From Rubrobacter_A sp965214435 (GTDB lineage Bacteria; Actinomycetota; Rubrobacteria; Rubrobacterales; Rubrobacteraceae), in assembly GCA_965214435.1 (NCBI GenBank), contig OZ243960.1:2356001-2420000 (forward strand): DNA of 64,000 nucleotides. Reading direction: 5' to 3'. The translations under genes and the position numbers were made by a program. A model generated the notes under the pieces. That model was not told where the DNA came from and made no database searches. It saw only the letters and a program-made list of their open reading frames with translations. Positions 1-8,506 of the stretch are shown here, in pieces (the first letter of the stretch is position 1; the number at the start of each line of letters is the position of its first letter).

Positions 1-15
1 CCGAAGAGCGATATG

Positions 16-21
16 TATAAT
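16..21 (+). promoter_or_regulatory. -10 promoter element of the VanW gene
   Basis: A perfect TATAAT hexamer lies about 78 bases before the TTG start of the VanW-family gene. Only 15 bases of window precede it, so the -35 region cannot be judged. A transcript from here would carry a leader of about 70 bases. Confidence 0.4.
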
Positions 22-98
22 GGCAAGGTCAGTCCGAAAATTCACCCGGAAGCCCTGGAATCCGCTGCCGTGCCAGGACTTCTCACGGAGGCGAACGT

Positions 99-1874
99 TT
101 GAAGAGTAGGAGAAACGCCGACAGTTCCGGCGCTATTAGAAAAGCTTTGCAGGGCACGTCGGGCGGGCGGACATCCGGCCTCGGTCGCAAGCTCGTCGGG
201 CTGGTGGTGATCCTGCTGGTTATTATCGGCGTGTTGGTCTTCGTGAACTACTGGCTGAACTCCGGCAAGATCTACGGCGGTGTCGAAACGGGTAACGTGT
301 CGCTCGGCAGTATGACCCCTGAAGAAGCCCGGACGGCGGTAGAGGAGCAGTCTACCGGGGCGCTGCAGAGCATCCGGCTAACGGACTCCGGCACGGAGCC
401 GGAAAGCTTCCCCATCTCCGCCAGAGAGATGGGCGTTCGCTTTGATGCCGGAGCAACCGTGGATAAAGCTTACGCCGTCGGCCGCGAGGGCGGTATCGCG
501 CAGCGGCTGCGGGACCGGTTTGACGCGGCTTCGGGCACGGTCCGGGTGGCCCCCGAAGTCTCGTATAAACCGGAGGTAGCCCGGGAGCAGGTCGAGAGCA
601 TCGCCGGGCGGCTGGACCAGCAGACCCGCAACGCCTCCGTCGAGATCGTGGGCCCTAACGCCCAGGTGTACGGCGCTCAGACAGGCTACGAGCTAGACGT
701 ACCGGCCACCCTCGAAAACGTGGAGGCGGCGGTCGAAGACCTTTCCGGGGAAGCGAAGATAGTCTCCCGGAGCCCGGAGCCCACGGTATCCACCGGGGAA
801 GCCGAAAGCGCGGCGGCGCGGGCGGACGAGGCCATGTCTTCTCCGCTGGTTTTCAGGGCCGAAGGGCAGCAGTGGAACCTGAACCCGGTACAGGTAGGCC
901 AGATACTGGACGTACAGACCACGAACGGTGACGTCCAGGTCAGCGTAAACGGTCAGCGGCTGCGGAGGAGCTTATCCGGCATGTACGGTGCGCTCTCGGT
1001 CGAGCCGGCAGAGGCGGGTTTCGTCGTGAACGGTAACCAGGTAAACGTTACCGAGAGCCGCACGGGACGCCGGATCGAGACCGAAAAGCTTGTAAGTTCG
1101 GTCAAGGCCGGTGTCTTCGAGGGTCAGCGCTCTTTCGAGGTGCCCGTGGTCACCGCCAATCCGGAGCTTACCACCGCCAGAGCCCAGGAGCTAAAACCGA
1201 CGACCGCCATCGGCAGCTACCGGACAAACTTCCTGACCTACGACGACTCTCCCGGCAGGATCACCAACCTCAAGACCGCCTCGAACGCCGTTAACGGTAC
1301 CGTGCTGGCTCCCGGAGAGGTGTTCTCGTTTAACAAGCTTGCGGCCCCGCTACAGTACGCGGACACCAAGGTGATCCTAAACGGCCGGGTCGACACCGCC
1401 GAGGGCGGCGGCCTCTGCCAGGTATCTTCGACGCTCTACATGGCGGCCCAGAGGGCGAACCTCGACATAGTAGAGCGCTACCCGCACTACGCGGAGCTAC
1501 CCTACATCCGGCCCGGCTTTGACGCCACCGTGTGGTTCGGGCGCGAGGGCGGACAGCCACTGGACATGAAGTTCAAGAACACTTCCTCGGGGTATCTGCT
1601 ACTCCAGGAGTGGGTCGACGAACAGGGATACGTCAACGCCACCATCTACGGCCGCCCGAACGACACGGACGTCTCTCTAAGCTCCCGGAAAGTAAACACC
1701 TCGACCGACGGCGAGGGCAACCCGGTGACCAAGTGGGTCACCTCCAAGAAAGTCGCCGAAAACGGCGAGGTGGTGTTTAACGGCCCGATCCACACGGACG
1801 TCTACAAATACCTCAAGTCGGAAGAGGAATCCGCTCCCGCCGACGCTCCTGTCGGTGCCCGTCCCCCGACTTAA
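99..1874 (+). CDS. VanW-family membrane-anchored cell-wall protein
   Basis: A 591-residue protein with a basic N-terminus, one hydrophobic segment at about residues 30-52, and a long outside part. Residues about 60-340 look like two peptidoglycan-binding_4 repeats (YoaR-like), and the VanW domain starts near residue 370 (GSYRTNFL, then LAPGEVFSFN and GGGLCQVSSTLY). Such proteins are linked to the cell wall or sporulation envelope; the biochemical role is unknown, and VanW here does not imply vancomycin resistance. The start is TTG at 99, with GGAGG about 7 bases upstream. The gene is alone, convergent with the RidA gene. Confidence 0.85.
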   Translation: MKSRRNADSSGAIRKALQGTSGGRTSGLGRKLVGLVVILLVIIGVLVFVNYWLNSGKIYGGVETGNVSLGSMTPEEARTAVEEQSTGALQSIRLTDSGTEPESFPISAREMGVRFDAGATVDKAYAVGREGGIAQRLRDRFDAASGTVRVAPEVSYKPEVAREQVESIAGRLDQQTRNASVEIVGPNAQVYGAQTGYELDVPATLENVEAAVEDLSGEAKIVSRSPEPTVSTGEAESAAARADEAMSSPLVFRAEGQQWNLNPVQVGQILDVQTTNGDVQVSVNGQRLRRSLSGMYGALSVEPAEAGFVVNGNQVNVTESRTGRRIETEKLVSSVKAGVFEGQRSFEVPVVTANPELTTARAQELKPTTAIGSYRTNFLTYDDSPGRITNLKTASNAVNGTVLAPGEVFSFNKLAAPLQYADTKVILNGRVDTAEGGGLCQVSSTLYMAAQRANLDIVERYPHYAELPYIRPGFDATVWFGREGGQPLDMKFKNTSSGYLLLQEWVDEQGYVNATIYGRPNDTDVSLSSRKVNTSTDGEGNPVTKWVTSKKVAENGEVVFNGPIHTDVYKYLKSEEESAPADAPVGARPPT

Positions 1875-1901
1875 AAAGTACAACCAATCTATAAAACTCC
1901 A

Positions 1902-1923
1902 GCCGTAGCTACCAGCTACTGGC
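1902..1923. terminator. Weak hairpin between convergent genes
   Basis: GTAGCT (1905-1910) and AGCTAC (1914-1919) form a 6-bp stem with a 3-base loop, extendable by three pairs past a bulged T. It lies between the convergent VanW and RidA genes. There is no U-tract, so termination is only a guess. Confidence 0.25.
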
Positions 1924-1942
1924 CGTAACCACCGGTGAGCAG

Positions 1943-2410
1943 CTAGCCTGATACTTCGGCGATTAGCTCGACCTCGACCGGTGCGTCGAACGGCAGTTCC
2001 GCGACACCTACGGCCGTCCGGGCGTGGACGCCCGCCTCCCCGAGCGCAGCGCCTAGCAACTCTGAAGCGCCGTTTAAGACTTCCGGCTGGCGTACGAAAC
2101 CCGGAGCGGAGGCTACGTAGCCGGTAACTTTGACGACCCGGCGGATGCTCTCCAGGTCTCCGGCTTCTGAAGCGACGGCCGCTAGGGCGTTCAGGGCGCA
2201 GACGGCGGCCGCTTCCCGGGCGGCTTCGAGGTCTATGGCATCGCCTACCTTCCCGGTGTGCAGTAACTTTCCTTCCCGTAACGGAAGCTGGCCGGCGGAG
2301 AATACGAGGTTTCCGGTACGGACCGCCGGGATATAGGAGCCCGCGGGCTGTGGGATCTGCGGCAGTTCGTAGCCGAGTTCGCGGAGGCTCTCGGCGGGGG
2401 TGGAGGCCAC
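1943..2410 (-). CDS. RidA/YjgF-family protein (probable enamine/imine deaminase)
   Basis: A 155-residue member of the RidA/YjgF/Rid superfamily, whose canonical members hydrolyse reactive enamine/imine intermediates from PLP enzymes or act in pathways such as pyrimidine degradation (RutC). The family signature is visible at the end: HARTAVGVAELPFDAPVEVE, containing the conserved Arg and the strand expected at the trimer interface. The start is GTG at 2410, overlapping the TAG of the upstream flavin reductase by one base (TAGTG), so the two are probably translationally coupled. It is slightly longer than the roughly 130-residue archetype because of an N-terminal extension. Confidence 0.88.
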   Translation of the reverse strand: MASTPAESLRELGYELPQIPQPAGSYIPAVRTGNLVFSAGQLPLREGKLLHTGKVGDAIDLEAAREAAAVCALNALAAVASEAGDLESIRRVVKVTGYVASAPGFVRQPEVLNGASELLGAALGEAGVHARTAVGVAELPFDAPVEVELIAEVSG

Positions 2411-2904
2411 TAGTAGAGCGCCTCTTCGTACTCGTATGGTTCGTAGAGCAGCGGACGGTCGATGTCCAGGGTATCTCCGGCGGTGATCTCACCGATAAAG
2501 ACCGTGTGGTCTCCGGCCCGGGCGGTGGTGAGGAGGCGGCAGTCCAGGTAGCCTAGAGAATCCAGGAGGTACGGAGAGCCGCCCGGCGTCCTCCCGAAGG
2601 GCAGGCCGCGCAGCTTGTCGTGGTACTCACCGCTGGTCTCGGCAAAGTGGGTCGCAACATTCACCTGGTCTTCACGGAGCACGCTGAGCGAGAAGGTGGA
2701 ACTGTCCAGGATTACGTCGTGGGTGTAGCGGTCTTCGCGGACAGCTACGGCTACACAGGGGGGACGCTCCGCAGCCTGAGTGACCCAGGCTGCCGCCATC
2801 GCTGTCATCTCGCGGCCCCGGCGGGAGCCGAGCACGTAGACTCCGTGGCTGAGGTTTTTTAGAGCGTCTAGTATTGCACTCCGGTCGCTGGTATCTTTCT
2901 CCAC
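2410..2904 (-). CDS. Flavin reductase-like domain protein (FMN-binding split barrel)
   Basis: A 164-residue protein with the whole flavin reductase-like fold. Motifs are SHGVYVLGS near the N-terminus, the TAMAAAWVTQ flavin-loop region, FSLSVL in the middle and GDHTVFIGEI near the end. Such proteins supply reduced FMN/FAD to two-component monooxygenases or bind flavin for other oxidoreductions. The start is GTG at 2904 with GGAGGG just upstream, at short spacing. It is the first gene of a two-gene unit with the RidA protein, an arrangement reminiscent of RutF/RutC, although no RutA-type monooxygenase is in the window. The true oxygenase partner is unknown. Confidence 0.85.
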   Translation of the reverse strand: MEKDTSDRSAILDALKNLSHGVYVLGSRRGREMTAMAAAWVTQAAERPPCVAVAVREDRYTHDVILDSSTFSLSVLREDQVNVATHFAETSGEYHDKLRGLPFGRTPGGSPYLLDSLGYLDCRLLTTARAGDHTVFIGEITAGDTLDIDRPLLYEPYEYEEALY

Positions 2905-2977
2905 GACCCTCCGTTCTCTCGGTTGGGGGATATTCTATCAAGGGTATGTATACTCCGGTTTATGTACCGGCAATTCT

Positions 2978-3982
2978 TTGGAAAGCTCTTTCGGCGTGAG
3001 CTTTAGCCTGCCGCTCGTCGGCGTGGCGGTCTTGCAGGCCGTGGTGTACGTACTGTTCGTGCGGGCTGTAGACCTCTACGAGCGGGAGCCTTTGTGGTAC
3101 GTGATCCCGGTTTTCGTCTGGGGTTTTACCGTTGCGGTAGGTATCTCCCTGCTGTTCAATACGCTGGCGGTCGTGGCGATCAGCGCCATCGCCAGCGCCC
3201 AGGTGGCGAGCCTACTAACGGCGATCTTTGTCGCGCCCGTGGTCGAAGAGTCGGCAAAAGGTCTTGCCGTGCTACTGGTCTTTGTCGTGGCTTACCTGAC
3301 CTCGCGCCGCCGCGGTGTCATGGAGTTCTCCGGGGTGATGGACGGCATAGTCTACGGGGCGGCGGTAGGTTTCGGATTCTCCATAGCCGAGGACCTCCTC
3401 TACTACGCCCAGGCGGGCCAGGAGACGTTCGTCGTGCGGCGGGTCTTTGGCGGGTTTGCCCACGCCGCGTTCACTTCGCTGACCGGCGTGGGACTCGGGC
3501 TCGTGCCGTGGGTGAGACCCCGGGCGCTCAAGGTGGCGCTGCCGGTGCTCGGGCTCGTCGGGGCGATGGTGCTCCACTCGTTCTTTAACCTGACGGCTTC
3601 GCTGCTGGGACCGGCGGCTTACCTGCTACTGGCGGTCGTAGTATTTCTATACGTGACCCTAATAATATTGTGGCTGGCCGCTGAGCGCCGCTCCATCCGC
3701 AGGGAACTACAGGACGAGGTGCCCGGAACGGTGAGCCCGGCGGAGTACGCTATCATCCCGACCTACTTCAGCCGCAAGGCTTACTATCTAAGGCTGCTAC
3801 TGAGCGGCCGTCTTTCGACCTGGCGCCGGGTCCGGCGGGTGCACGCGGCGGCCGTGGACCTGGCGTTTACCAAACGGCTCGCCCGCCGGGCCCGGGCCGA
3901 TACCCAGGAGTCCCGCCTGCAGTATCTGAGGGGCCGTATCTCGGATCTCCGGGACGGCGAGGCTTCCCGCCTCGGCTCTTGA
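2978..3982 (+). CDS. PrsW-family intramembrane metalloprotease
   Basis: A polytopic membrane protein with about eight hydrophobic segments and a basic cytoplasmic tail after about residue 235. The PrsW signature is complete: the paired glutamates in VVEESAKG (E90, E91), GFGFSIAEDL, HAAFTSLTGVGLG and HSFFN, giving the expected Glu and His metal ligands. In Bacillus PrsW starts cleavage of an anti-sigma factor; the substrate here is unknown and no anti-sigma gene is adjacent. The TTG at 2978 has no SD; GTG at 2996, with GGAAAG about 10 bases upstream, is an equally good start. The stop overlaps mobA by four bases. Confidence 0.85.
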   Translation: MESSFGVSFSLPLVGVAVLQAVVYVLFVRAVDLYEREPLWYVIPVFVWGFTVAVGISLLFNTLAVVAISAIASAQVASLLTAIFVAPVVEESAKGLAVLLVFVVAYLTSRRRGVMEFSGVMDGIVYGAAVGFGFSIAEDLLYYAQAGQETFVVRRVFGGFAHAAFTSLTGVGLGLVPWVRPRALKVALPVLGLVGAMVLHSFFNLTASLLGPAAYLLLAVVVFLYVTLIILWLAAERRSIRRELQDEVPGTVSPAEYAIIPTYFSRKAYYLRLLLSGRLSTWRRVRRVHAAAVDLAFTKRLARRARADTQESRLQYLRGRISDLRDGEASRLGS

Positions 3983-4584
3983 ACGCCACGGGTGTGATGC
4001 TGGCCGGCGGACGGAGCCGCCGCATGGGAGAGGACAAGCTACGGCTAAAGATCGGTGGGGTGTCGCTCTGGCGCCGGGTTTACGAGGCCCTTTATCCGGG
4101 TTGCAAAGAGGTCCTGGCGGTCGGCGTCGCGGAAGAGTTGGTAGGCCTGGAAGCCGCCGGTCTCCGGTGCGTCGAAGACCGGCGCGCCGGCCGGGAAGGA
4201 CCGCTGGCCGGGATCGAGGCCGGGCTCTCGGCGGCCCGGTACCCGCTGGTCTATGTGTCGGCGGGCGACCTGCCTTTTCTGACGCCGGATCTGGTCTCGT
4301 TCTCCTTGAACCGTCTTGTGGAGAAAGAGGCTCCGGCCGTCGTGCCCCGGCACCGGGGTAGGGCGCAGCCGCTGTGCGCCGCTTACCGCAGAGACTTGCT
4401 CCCGGAGGTAAGCCGGGCGCTGGACCGGGGGACGCGTTCGGTGCGGGCGCTGCTCGCGGACCTCGACGGGGTGGAGTACATTGAGGAGGAACTAAACTCT
4501 TTCGGGACGCCGGAGCTTTTCCTCATGAACGTGAATTCTCCGGAAGACCTGGAGCTAGCGCGGGCGGCCGGGAGCAGCGGGTGA
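3979..4584 (+). CDS. mobA: Molybdenum cofactor guanylyltransferase (MobA family)
   Basis: A 201-residue nucleotidyltransferase. The N-terminal loop LAGGRSRRMGEDK is the textbook MobA/MobA-like NTP-binding signature, followed by DLPF with the metal-binding Asp near residue 97. MobA joins GMP to molybdopterin to make the bis-MGD cofactor. The TTG start overlaps the PrsW stop as TTGA, and the stop overlaps the next start as GTGA, so it sits in a tightly coupled four-gene run. No other molybdenum-cofactor gene is nearby, so a role on a related nucleotide substrate cannot be ruled out. Confidence 0.85.
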   Translation: MNATGVMLAGGRSRRMGEDKLRLKIGGVSLWRRVYEALYPGCKEVLAVGVAEELVGLEAAGLRCVEDRRAGREGPLAGIEAGLSAARYPLVYVSAGDLPFLTPDLVSFSLNRLVEKEAPAVVPRHRGRAQPLCAAYRRDLLPEVSRALDRGTRSVRALLADLDGVEYIEEELNSFGTPELFLMNVNSPEDLELARAAGSSG

Positions 4585-5159
4585 AGCCGGGCGGCGCGGT
4601 AGACGACCTCCGCCGGCTCCTGCGGCTCTACCGGGGCGACGTCTCCGTACTTGAAAGCGCGTCATCCCGGGTGGCGGTCGTGCTGGGGACTCAGGTCCTC
4701 TCCGGCGGACGGGCGAGCCCGCCGCTCGCGGCCCGGGCCCGGCACGCGGCCGCGCTGTACCTCAGTGGAGAAGTTTCCACGCTCGTACCGACCGGCGGGG
4801 TCGGGAAGCATCCGCCGAGTGAGGCGGACGTGATCTACCGGATACTGCAGGAATCCGGTGTGCCCGAGACAGCCATAATCCTGGAAGAAAAAGCCCACAG
4901 TACCCGCGAGTCCGCCCTGATTCTGGGCAACCACTTGCCGGAGTGCGGGGTAGACCGGGTCCGGGTCGTCACGGACCCTTTGCACTGCATCCGGGCCGTC
5001 GCGGCTTTCCGGGCGGCGGGAGTTAGTGCGGAAGCGGAGCCGGTGTATAGTAGCCCGATGTGGCGCGTGGGGCGCATGCGCCGGGGACAGTTCTTTAGAG
5101 AGTTCGGGGCCGTGGTTTGGTACAGGATGCGGCAAAAAGAGGGACTGACGAGCGGCTAG
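4581..5159 (+). CDS. YdcF/SanA/ElyC-like DUF218 protein
   Basis: A 192-residue protein with the DUF218 fold: VVLGTQV at the start of the domain, then PTGGVG, SEADV, and E-x-K-AHSTRESA, which line the presumed active pocket. Members such as SanA and ElyC affect cell-envelope integrity, and YdcF binds S-adenosylmethionine; the reaction is generally unknown. The archetypes have a membrane anchor, but no clear transmembrane segment is seen here, so this may be a cytosolic form. The GTG start overlaps the mobA stop by four bases, and the tail overlaps the EamA gene by about 43 bases. Confidence 0.78.
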   Translation: MKPGGAVDDLRRLLRLYRGDVSVLESASSRVAVVLGTQVLSGGRASPPLAARARHAAALYLSGEVSTLVPTGGVGKHPPSEADVIYRILQESGVPETAIILEEKAHSTRESALILGNHLPECGVDRVRVVTDPLHCIRAVAAFRAAGVSAEAEPVYSSPMWRVGRMRRGQFFREFGAVVWYRMRQKEGLTSG

Positions 5160-6010
5160 CGCTACCGGCGGTCGCCGTCGGGGTGCTCGCGGTATCGGCG
5201 TCGGCCATCTTTATCCGGCTGGCCGAAGCCCCGGCTATAGGCATCTCGTTCTGGCGCTGCGCGCTGGCGGTCGCCGTGCTGCTGCCGGTAGCGATCTACC
5301 GGAAAGAAACGCTGCCGCGGGGACGGGCGCTGTACGTGGCGGTGGCTTCGGGGGTCGCGCTCGGGGCACATTTCGGGCTCTGGATCTCCTCCCTCGACTA
5401 CACTAGCGTGGCGGCCAGCGTAGTACTCGTGTGCACCCAGCCGGTTTTCGTGGCCGTTATGGCCTTTGCCCTGTTCGGGGAGCGTACTTCGCCGGTGTCC
5501 TTTACGGGTATCCTGGTCGCGGTGGCCGGCACGGTGGTGATCGCCGGTGCCGGAGCCTCTTTCGGTCCGGAGGCTCTTTTCGGGAACATGCTCGCGCTCG
5601 GAGGGGCGGTCGCGGTCGCGGTGTACGTCCTGATCGGCCGTTCCATGCGCCAGAGCGGCATCGGTGTCCTGCCCTACGCCATAGTCGTCTACACCGCGGC
5701 CGCCGCTACGCTATTGCCGGTCGCGCTCTTCGCGGGGATACCGCTGTCCGGGTACGGCGCGGGGACGTGGGGGTGGATCGCCGCCCTTACCGTCGGCCCG
5801 CAACTAATGGGCCACACGGTTTTCAACTGGGCGCTGAAGTACGTCGAGGCGTCGATCATCTCTGGGACCATCCTGGCCGAGCCGGTCGTAGCGGCGCTTC
5901 TGGCGTGGATAGTGCTCGCCGAGAAGCCCGGACTTGCTACCGTAGCCGGCGGAGCCATTGTGCTCGCCGGGCTCTACTTCCTGATCCGGGGCCGCGAGCC
6001 TTCTCCGTAG
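5117..6010 (+). CDS. EamA-type drug/metabolite transporter (DMT superfamily)
   Basis: A 297-residue integral membrane protein with about ten hydrophobic helices arranged as two EamA repeats (roughly residues 15-145 and 155-292). The first repeat has ISFWRC at the usual place and the second contains GHTVFNWALKYVEASI, a strong DMT signature. These proteins export or import amino acids and small metabolites; the substrate cannot be read. The TTG start lies inside the preceding gene (about 43 bases overlap); no better in-frame start leaves an intact first helix. Confidence 0.85.
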   Translation: MVQDAAKRGTDERLALPAVAVGVLAVSASAIFIRLAEAPAIGISFWRCALAVAVLLPVAIYRKETLPRGRALYVAVASGVALGAHFGLWISSLDYTSVAASVVLVCTQPVFVAVMAFALFGERTSPVSFTGILVAVAGTVVIAGAGASFGPEALFGNMLALGGAVAVAVYVLIGRSMRQSGIGVLPYAIVVYTAAAATLLPVALFAGIPLSGYGAGTWGWIAALTVGPQLMGHTVFNWALKYVEASIISGTILAEPVVAALLAWIVLAEKPGLATVAGGAIVLAGLYFLIRGREPSP

Positions 6011-6084
6011 AAGTTTCTCACAATCACCCGCGCCGGTATGTTATAAGCTTGCACGGCAAATCGTCGGAAGCTTTTGGAGAGATT

Positions 6085-6714
6085 TTGGACCCGATCAAAA
6101 CAGGTTTCAGGTATGGGTTGGTCGCGGCCGGGGTCGCGGTCGTGGCGAACTTCTACTTTTTCTTTCTGACCCCGGCTTCGACCCCGGAGTGGATCACCGC
6201 CGTCCTGATTTCTTTTGTCCCGCTTCTGGAAGCCGCCGCGTACCTTTTTCTCGGTATCCTGGCGGCTATCCGGGTGCTTCCGGATACGGAGATACACGCG
6301 GACGCTTCTTACCGCTCTTTGCTGCTCCGGGACTGTACCCTGGCGGCCACGGTGGTCGCGGTGGTGGCCGGGATCACGCTGCTGGTAGTCGTCGGGCTAC
6401 AGGCGACCGTGTTCGCCGACGGCATCCGGGAGTACGCCCGGGAAGCCGCGCCGCAGGTGATCGCCTACATCCAGGAACTCGGAGAGAGGTTCAGCGCCCC
6501 GGACGACCCCACGACCGTGGCCCAGGTCGAACGCTCCCTCCAGCCGCCGGCGCTCGCCGACCTCGGCCGCTCCATCTTTAACTTCGTTTTGCGGGCATTG
6601 CTCCTGGGTGTGGTCGGGGCCATAGTCGGGCTTCTCCGGGGGCAGTTCGGTACCCGTCCCGAGGATAACGCCAACAAACCGCAGTCCTCCGGGGAAGAAG
6701 CTCCCCAAAGCTAA
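6085..6714 (+). CDS. Membrane protein of unknown function
   Basis: About 209 residues with hydrophobic segments near residues 10-30, 37-60, 80-105 and 170-190, and a polar tail. I do not recognise a family. The start chosen is TTG at 6085 because GGAG at 6076-6079 sits 5 bases upstream; a TTG at 6049 would add 12 residues but has no SD. A TATAAG box (about 6042-6047) could be its -10. The reading frame is open much further upstream, but that part is antisense or out-of-frame shadow of the EamA gene. Confidence 0.6.
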   Translation: MDPIKTGFRYGLVAAGVAVVANFYFFFLTPASTPEWITAVLISFVPLLEAAAYLFLGILAAIRVLPDTEIHADASYRSLLLRDCTLAATVVAVVAGITLLVVVGLQATVFADGIREYAREAAPQVIAYIQELGERFSAPDDPTTVAQVERSLQPPALADLGRSIFNFVLRALLLGVVGAIVGLLRGQFGTRPEDNANKPQSSGEEAPQS

Positions 6715-6760
6715 ACCCCCCGGACCTCTCCAGAGGGTATAGCTTGCGGCGGTTACAGGG

Positions 6761-6774
6761 CTCCGTCTACGGAG
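6761..6774. terminator. Short hairpin between convergent genes
   Basis: CTCCG (6761-6765) pairs with CGGAG (6770-6774) around a TCTA loop, between the membrane-protein gene and the metal-dependent hydrolase that converges on it. There is no T-run on either strand, so only a weak or factor-assisted terminator is possible. Confidence 0.2.
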
Positions 6775-6780
6775 TTCCGG

Positions 6781-7506
6781 CTATGAGGCCAGGTCGTCTC
6801 CGGGCTCCATGACGTGCGAGGTAACGTTGGGGGCTATTTTGGAAAGCTGGTCCTGGAACTCCTCGGGCGTACCGGGGAGGAACGGGAACGTGCCGTAGTG
6901 GATCGGCACCACGTGCTCCACGCCCAGTAGCCGGGCGGCGTGGGCCGCTTCAAAGGGTCCCATCGTGAGCTGGTTGCCAATCGGCAGCAGCGCAAGGTCC
7001 GGGTTATAAAGTTCCCCGATAAGTTGCATGTCGCCAAAGATCGCCGTGTCACCCGCGTGATAGAGCTTAAAGCCGCTCTCGAACTCCAGGATGTAACCTA
7101 GCGGCTCACCCGCGTAGATAATGCTGCCGTCCTCACCGGCGATGCTGGAGGAGTGGAAAGCGTTTACCGCTGTTACCTGGATCCCTCCCACCTGGGCCGT
7201 ACCGCCCTTCTGGATCGGCATGGCGTTCTCGATGCCCTGAGATTGTAGGTAGGACATGATCTCGAAGTTCGCCACGACCGTGGCCCCGGTCTGTTGGGCC
7301 AGCGGTATTACGTCCGAGAAGTGGTCCGAGTGACCGTGGGTCACGAGGATCGTGTCTAGCTCCCCGACGTTCTTCATATCCTCCGGGACGAGCGGGTTCT
7401 CTTGCAGGAAAGGGTCGATCATGATCTGCTCGTCCCCGGGGGTTACCACCCTGAAGGTCGCGTGCCCGAAGTAGGTGATCCTGGTTCCGCCAAGCATTTC
7501 TTCCAC
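6781..7506 (-). CDS. UPF0173-type metal-dependent hydrolase (metallo-beta-lactamase fold)
   Basis: A 241-residue metallo-beta-lactamase-fold protein of the YtkL/UPF0173 group. Visible metal ligands are THGHSDHFSD (HxHxDH), NAFHSS, YHAGDTAIFGD and the late VPIHYGT. The family is UlaG-related, and most members have no proven substrate. The length is typical. The start is GTG at 7506 with GGAG six bases upstream. The gene stands alone. Confidence 0.87.
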   Translation of the reverse strand: MEEMLGGTRITYFGHATFRVVTPGDEQIMIDPFLQENPLVPEDMKNVGELDTILVTHGHSDHFSDVIPLAQQTGATVVANFEIMSYLQSQGIENAMPIQKGGTAQVGGIQVTAVNAFHSSSIAGEDGSIIYAGEPLGYILEFESGFKLYHAGDTAIFGDMQLIGELYNPDLALLPIGNQLTMGPFEAAHAARLLGVEHVVPIHYGTFPFLPGTPEEFQDQLSKIAPNVTSHVMEPGDDLAS

Positions 7507-7626
7507 GTTACACTCCGTCTTCTAGCCCTAATTTTCCACGGTCCACGCCAGCGAATACCCTCCGGCGCGACTTCCGTTCCAGCTTAACTTATACCCGAAC
7601 CGGATGCCCGGAACACCGCGGGACGC

Positions 7627-7657
7627 TATAATCCGGCGGCCCCGGCGTCGCGCCGGG
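7627..7657 (+). promoter_or_regulatory. TATAAT box and leader hairpin before the DMT transporter
   Basis: TATAAT (7627-7632) is a perfect -10; the region 17 bases further upstream is a poor -35. The transcript would carry a GC-rich hairpin, CCCGGCG (7641-7647) with CGCCGGG (7651-7657) around a TCG loop, before the SD at 7676. It does not match a known riboswitch. Confidence 0.45.
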
Positions 7658-7689
7658 CGCTTTCACACACCACCAAAGGAGGGGTGCTT

Positions 7690-8115
7690 TTGAGGCTGGC
7701 GATACTTCTCGCAATCCTGGCGGGGGTTGCCGTCGCGTTCCAGATAAGCCTGAACGCTGCCGCCCAGCGGTCTCTCGGGCTGGTCGCGGTCGTGGCGATT
7801 TCGGGCTTTGTCACGGGCGCTGTGGCGCTCTCGGTCCTGCTGTTCCTGAACCGCCCGGAGATCACGGGCCGCGCGCTCAGCTATGCCGCGGCCTCCGGGG
7901 TCCTGGGCGCTATCATCGTCGGTTCCATAACCTTTGCCGCCGGACAGGGCGGGGTCGCCCGGGCCCTGTCTCTGGTGGTCGGCACCCAGCTTCTCGCCGG
8001 TCTCCTCCTCGACCGGCTCGGGCTTTTCGGAGCCGGGGCTTCGGAGTTGTCTGTTCCAAAGGTGCTCGGTGTGGTCTTTATACTCGTCGGTGGCGTCCTC
8101 GTCGTCCGGTTCTAG
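7690..8115 (+). CDS. YdcZ-type (DUF606) DMT-family transporter
   Basis: About 141 residues forming four to five hydrophobic helices, a half-size DMT protein. The pattern AFQISLNAAAQRSLG in helix 1 and GVVFILVGGVLVVR at the end match the YdcZ/DUF606 group, usually dimeric inner-membrane exporters of unknown substrate. A strong AAGGAGG (7676-7682) is 7 bases from TTG 7690 but only one base from GTG 7684, so TTG 7690 is preferred. Confidence 0.78.
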   Translation: MRLAILLAILAGVAVAFQISLNAAAQRSLGLVAVVAISGFVTGAVALSVLLFLNRPEITGRALSYAAASGVLGAIIVGSITFAAGQGGVARALSLVVGTQLLAGLLLDRLGLFGAGASELSVPKVLGVVFILVGGVLVVRF

Positions 8116-8155
8116 AAACCTCCGTGGCCGGGGAGCGCTATTCGGCGGTCCTCTG

Positions 8156-8161
8156 TACAAT
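8156..8161 (+). promoter_or_regulatory. -10 box upstream of the SHOCT-like gene
   Basis: TACAAT lies 30 bases before the GTG at 8191, giving a short leader. No convincing -35 is seen. Confidence 0.3.
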
Positions 8162-8190
8162 GTAGGTTGTAGCGGTGTTGTTGAAAGAAT

Positions 8191-8454
8191 GTGGAGGACT
8201 TGAACCCGCAGTTCACCCTTCAAGACGCGCTTTTTCAGGCGCTCGTGATTCTCGTACCGGCGGCCGTCGTAGGGCTGGCTATAGGTATCGCGGTCTACTT
8301 TGCGATAACGCTGGCTATCAAACGCTCTTTTCCGCGCAAAGGTTCGCAGGGTTCCGTAAACGGGGAAGCCCTGGACGCTCTGAGGGCTCGCTATGCCCGG
8401 GGTGAGATGGACGGGGAAGAGTACCGGAGGATGCGCGAGGAGTTGGCTGAGTAA
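8191..8454 (+). CDS. Small membrane protein with C-terminal SHOCT-like domain
   Basis: An 87-residue protein: one transmembrane helix at about residues 15-42, then a soluble tail. The last 28 residues (ALDALRARYARGEMDGEEYR) match the SHOCT pattern, a short helical module found at the ends of many small bacterial membrane proteins and thought to mediate oligomerisation. Function unknown. The GTG start has only a weak GAAAG ahead of it. It lies 52 bases upstream of the GH15 gene and may be co-transcribed with it. Confidence 0.7.
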   Translation: MEDLNPQFTLQDALFQALVILVPAAVVGLAIGIAVYFAITLAIKRSFPRKGSQGSVNGEALDALRARYARGEMDGEEYRRMREELAE

Positions 8455-8506
8455 CGGCCGGCAAGAGACCAGTGGGGTGTAAGCCCCGGCGAATCAGAGG
8501 AGGGGT

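Noticed and set aside
1677..2492. 271-residue minus-strand ORF
   Set aside because: Runs through RidA and the VanW end in the wrong frame, with Arg-rich shadow composition.
5431..6084. N-terminal extension of the membrane protein that ends at 6714
   Set aside because: This part is an Arg/Gly-rich out-of-frame reading of the EamA gene; the hydrophobic real protein begins near 6085.
7641..7657. Guanidine (mini-ykkC) riboswitch before the DMT gene
   Set aside because: Only one hairpin, and its loop lacks the ACGR sequence required in both hairpins.
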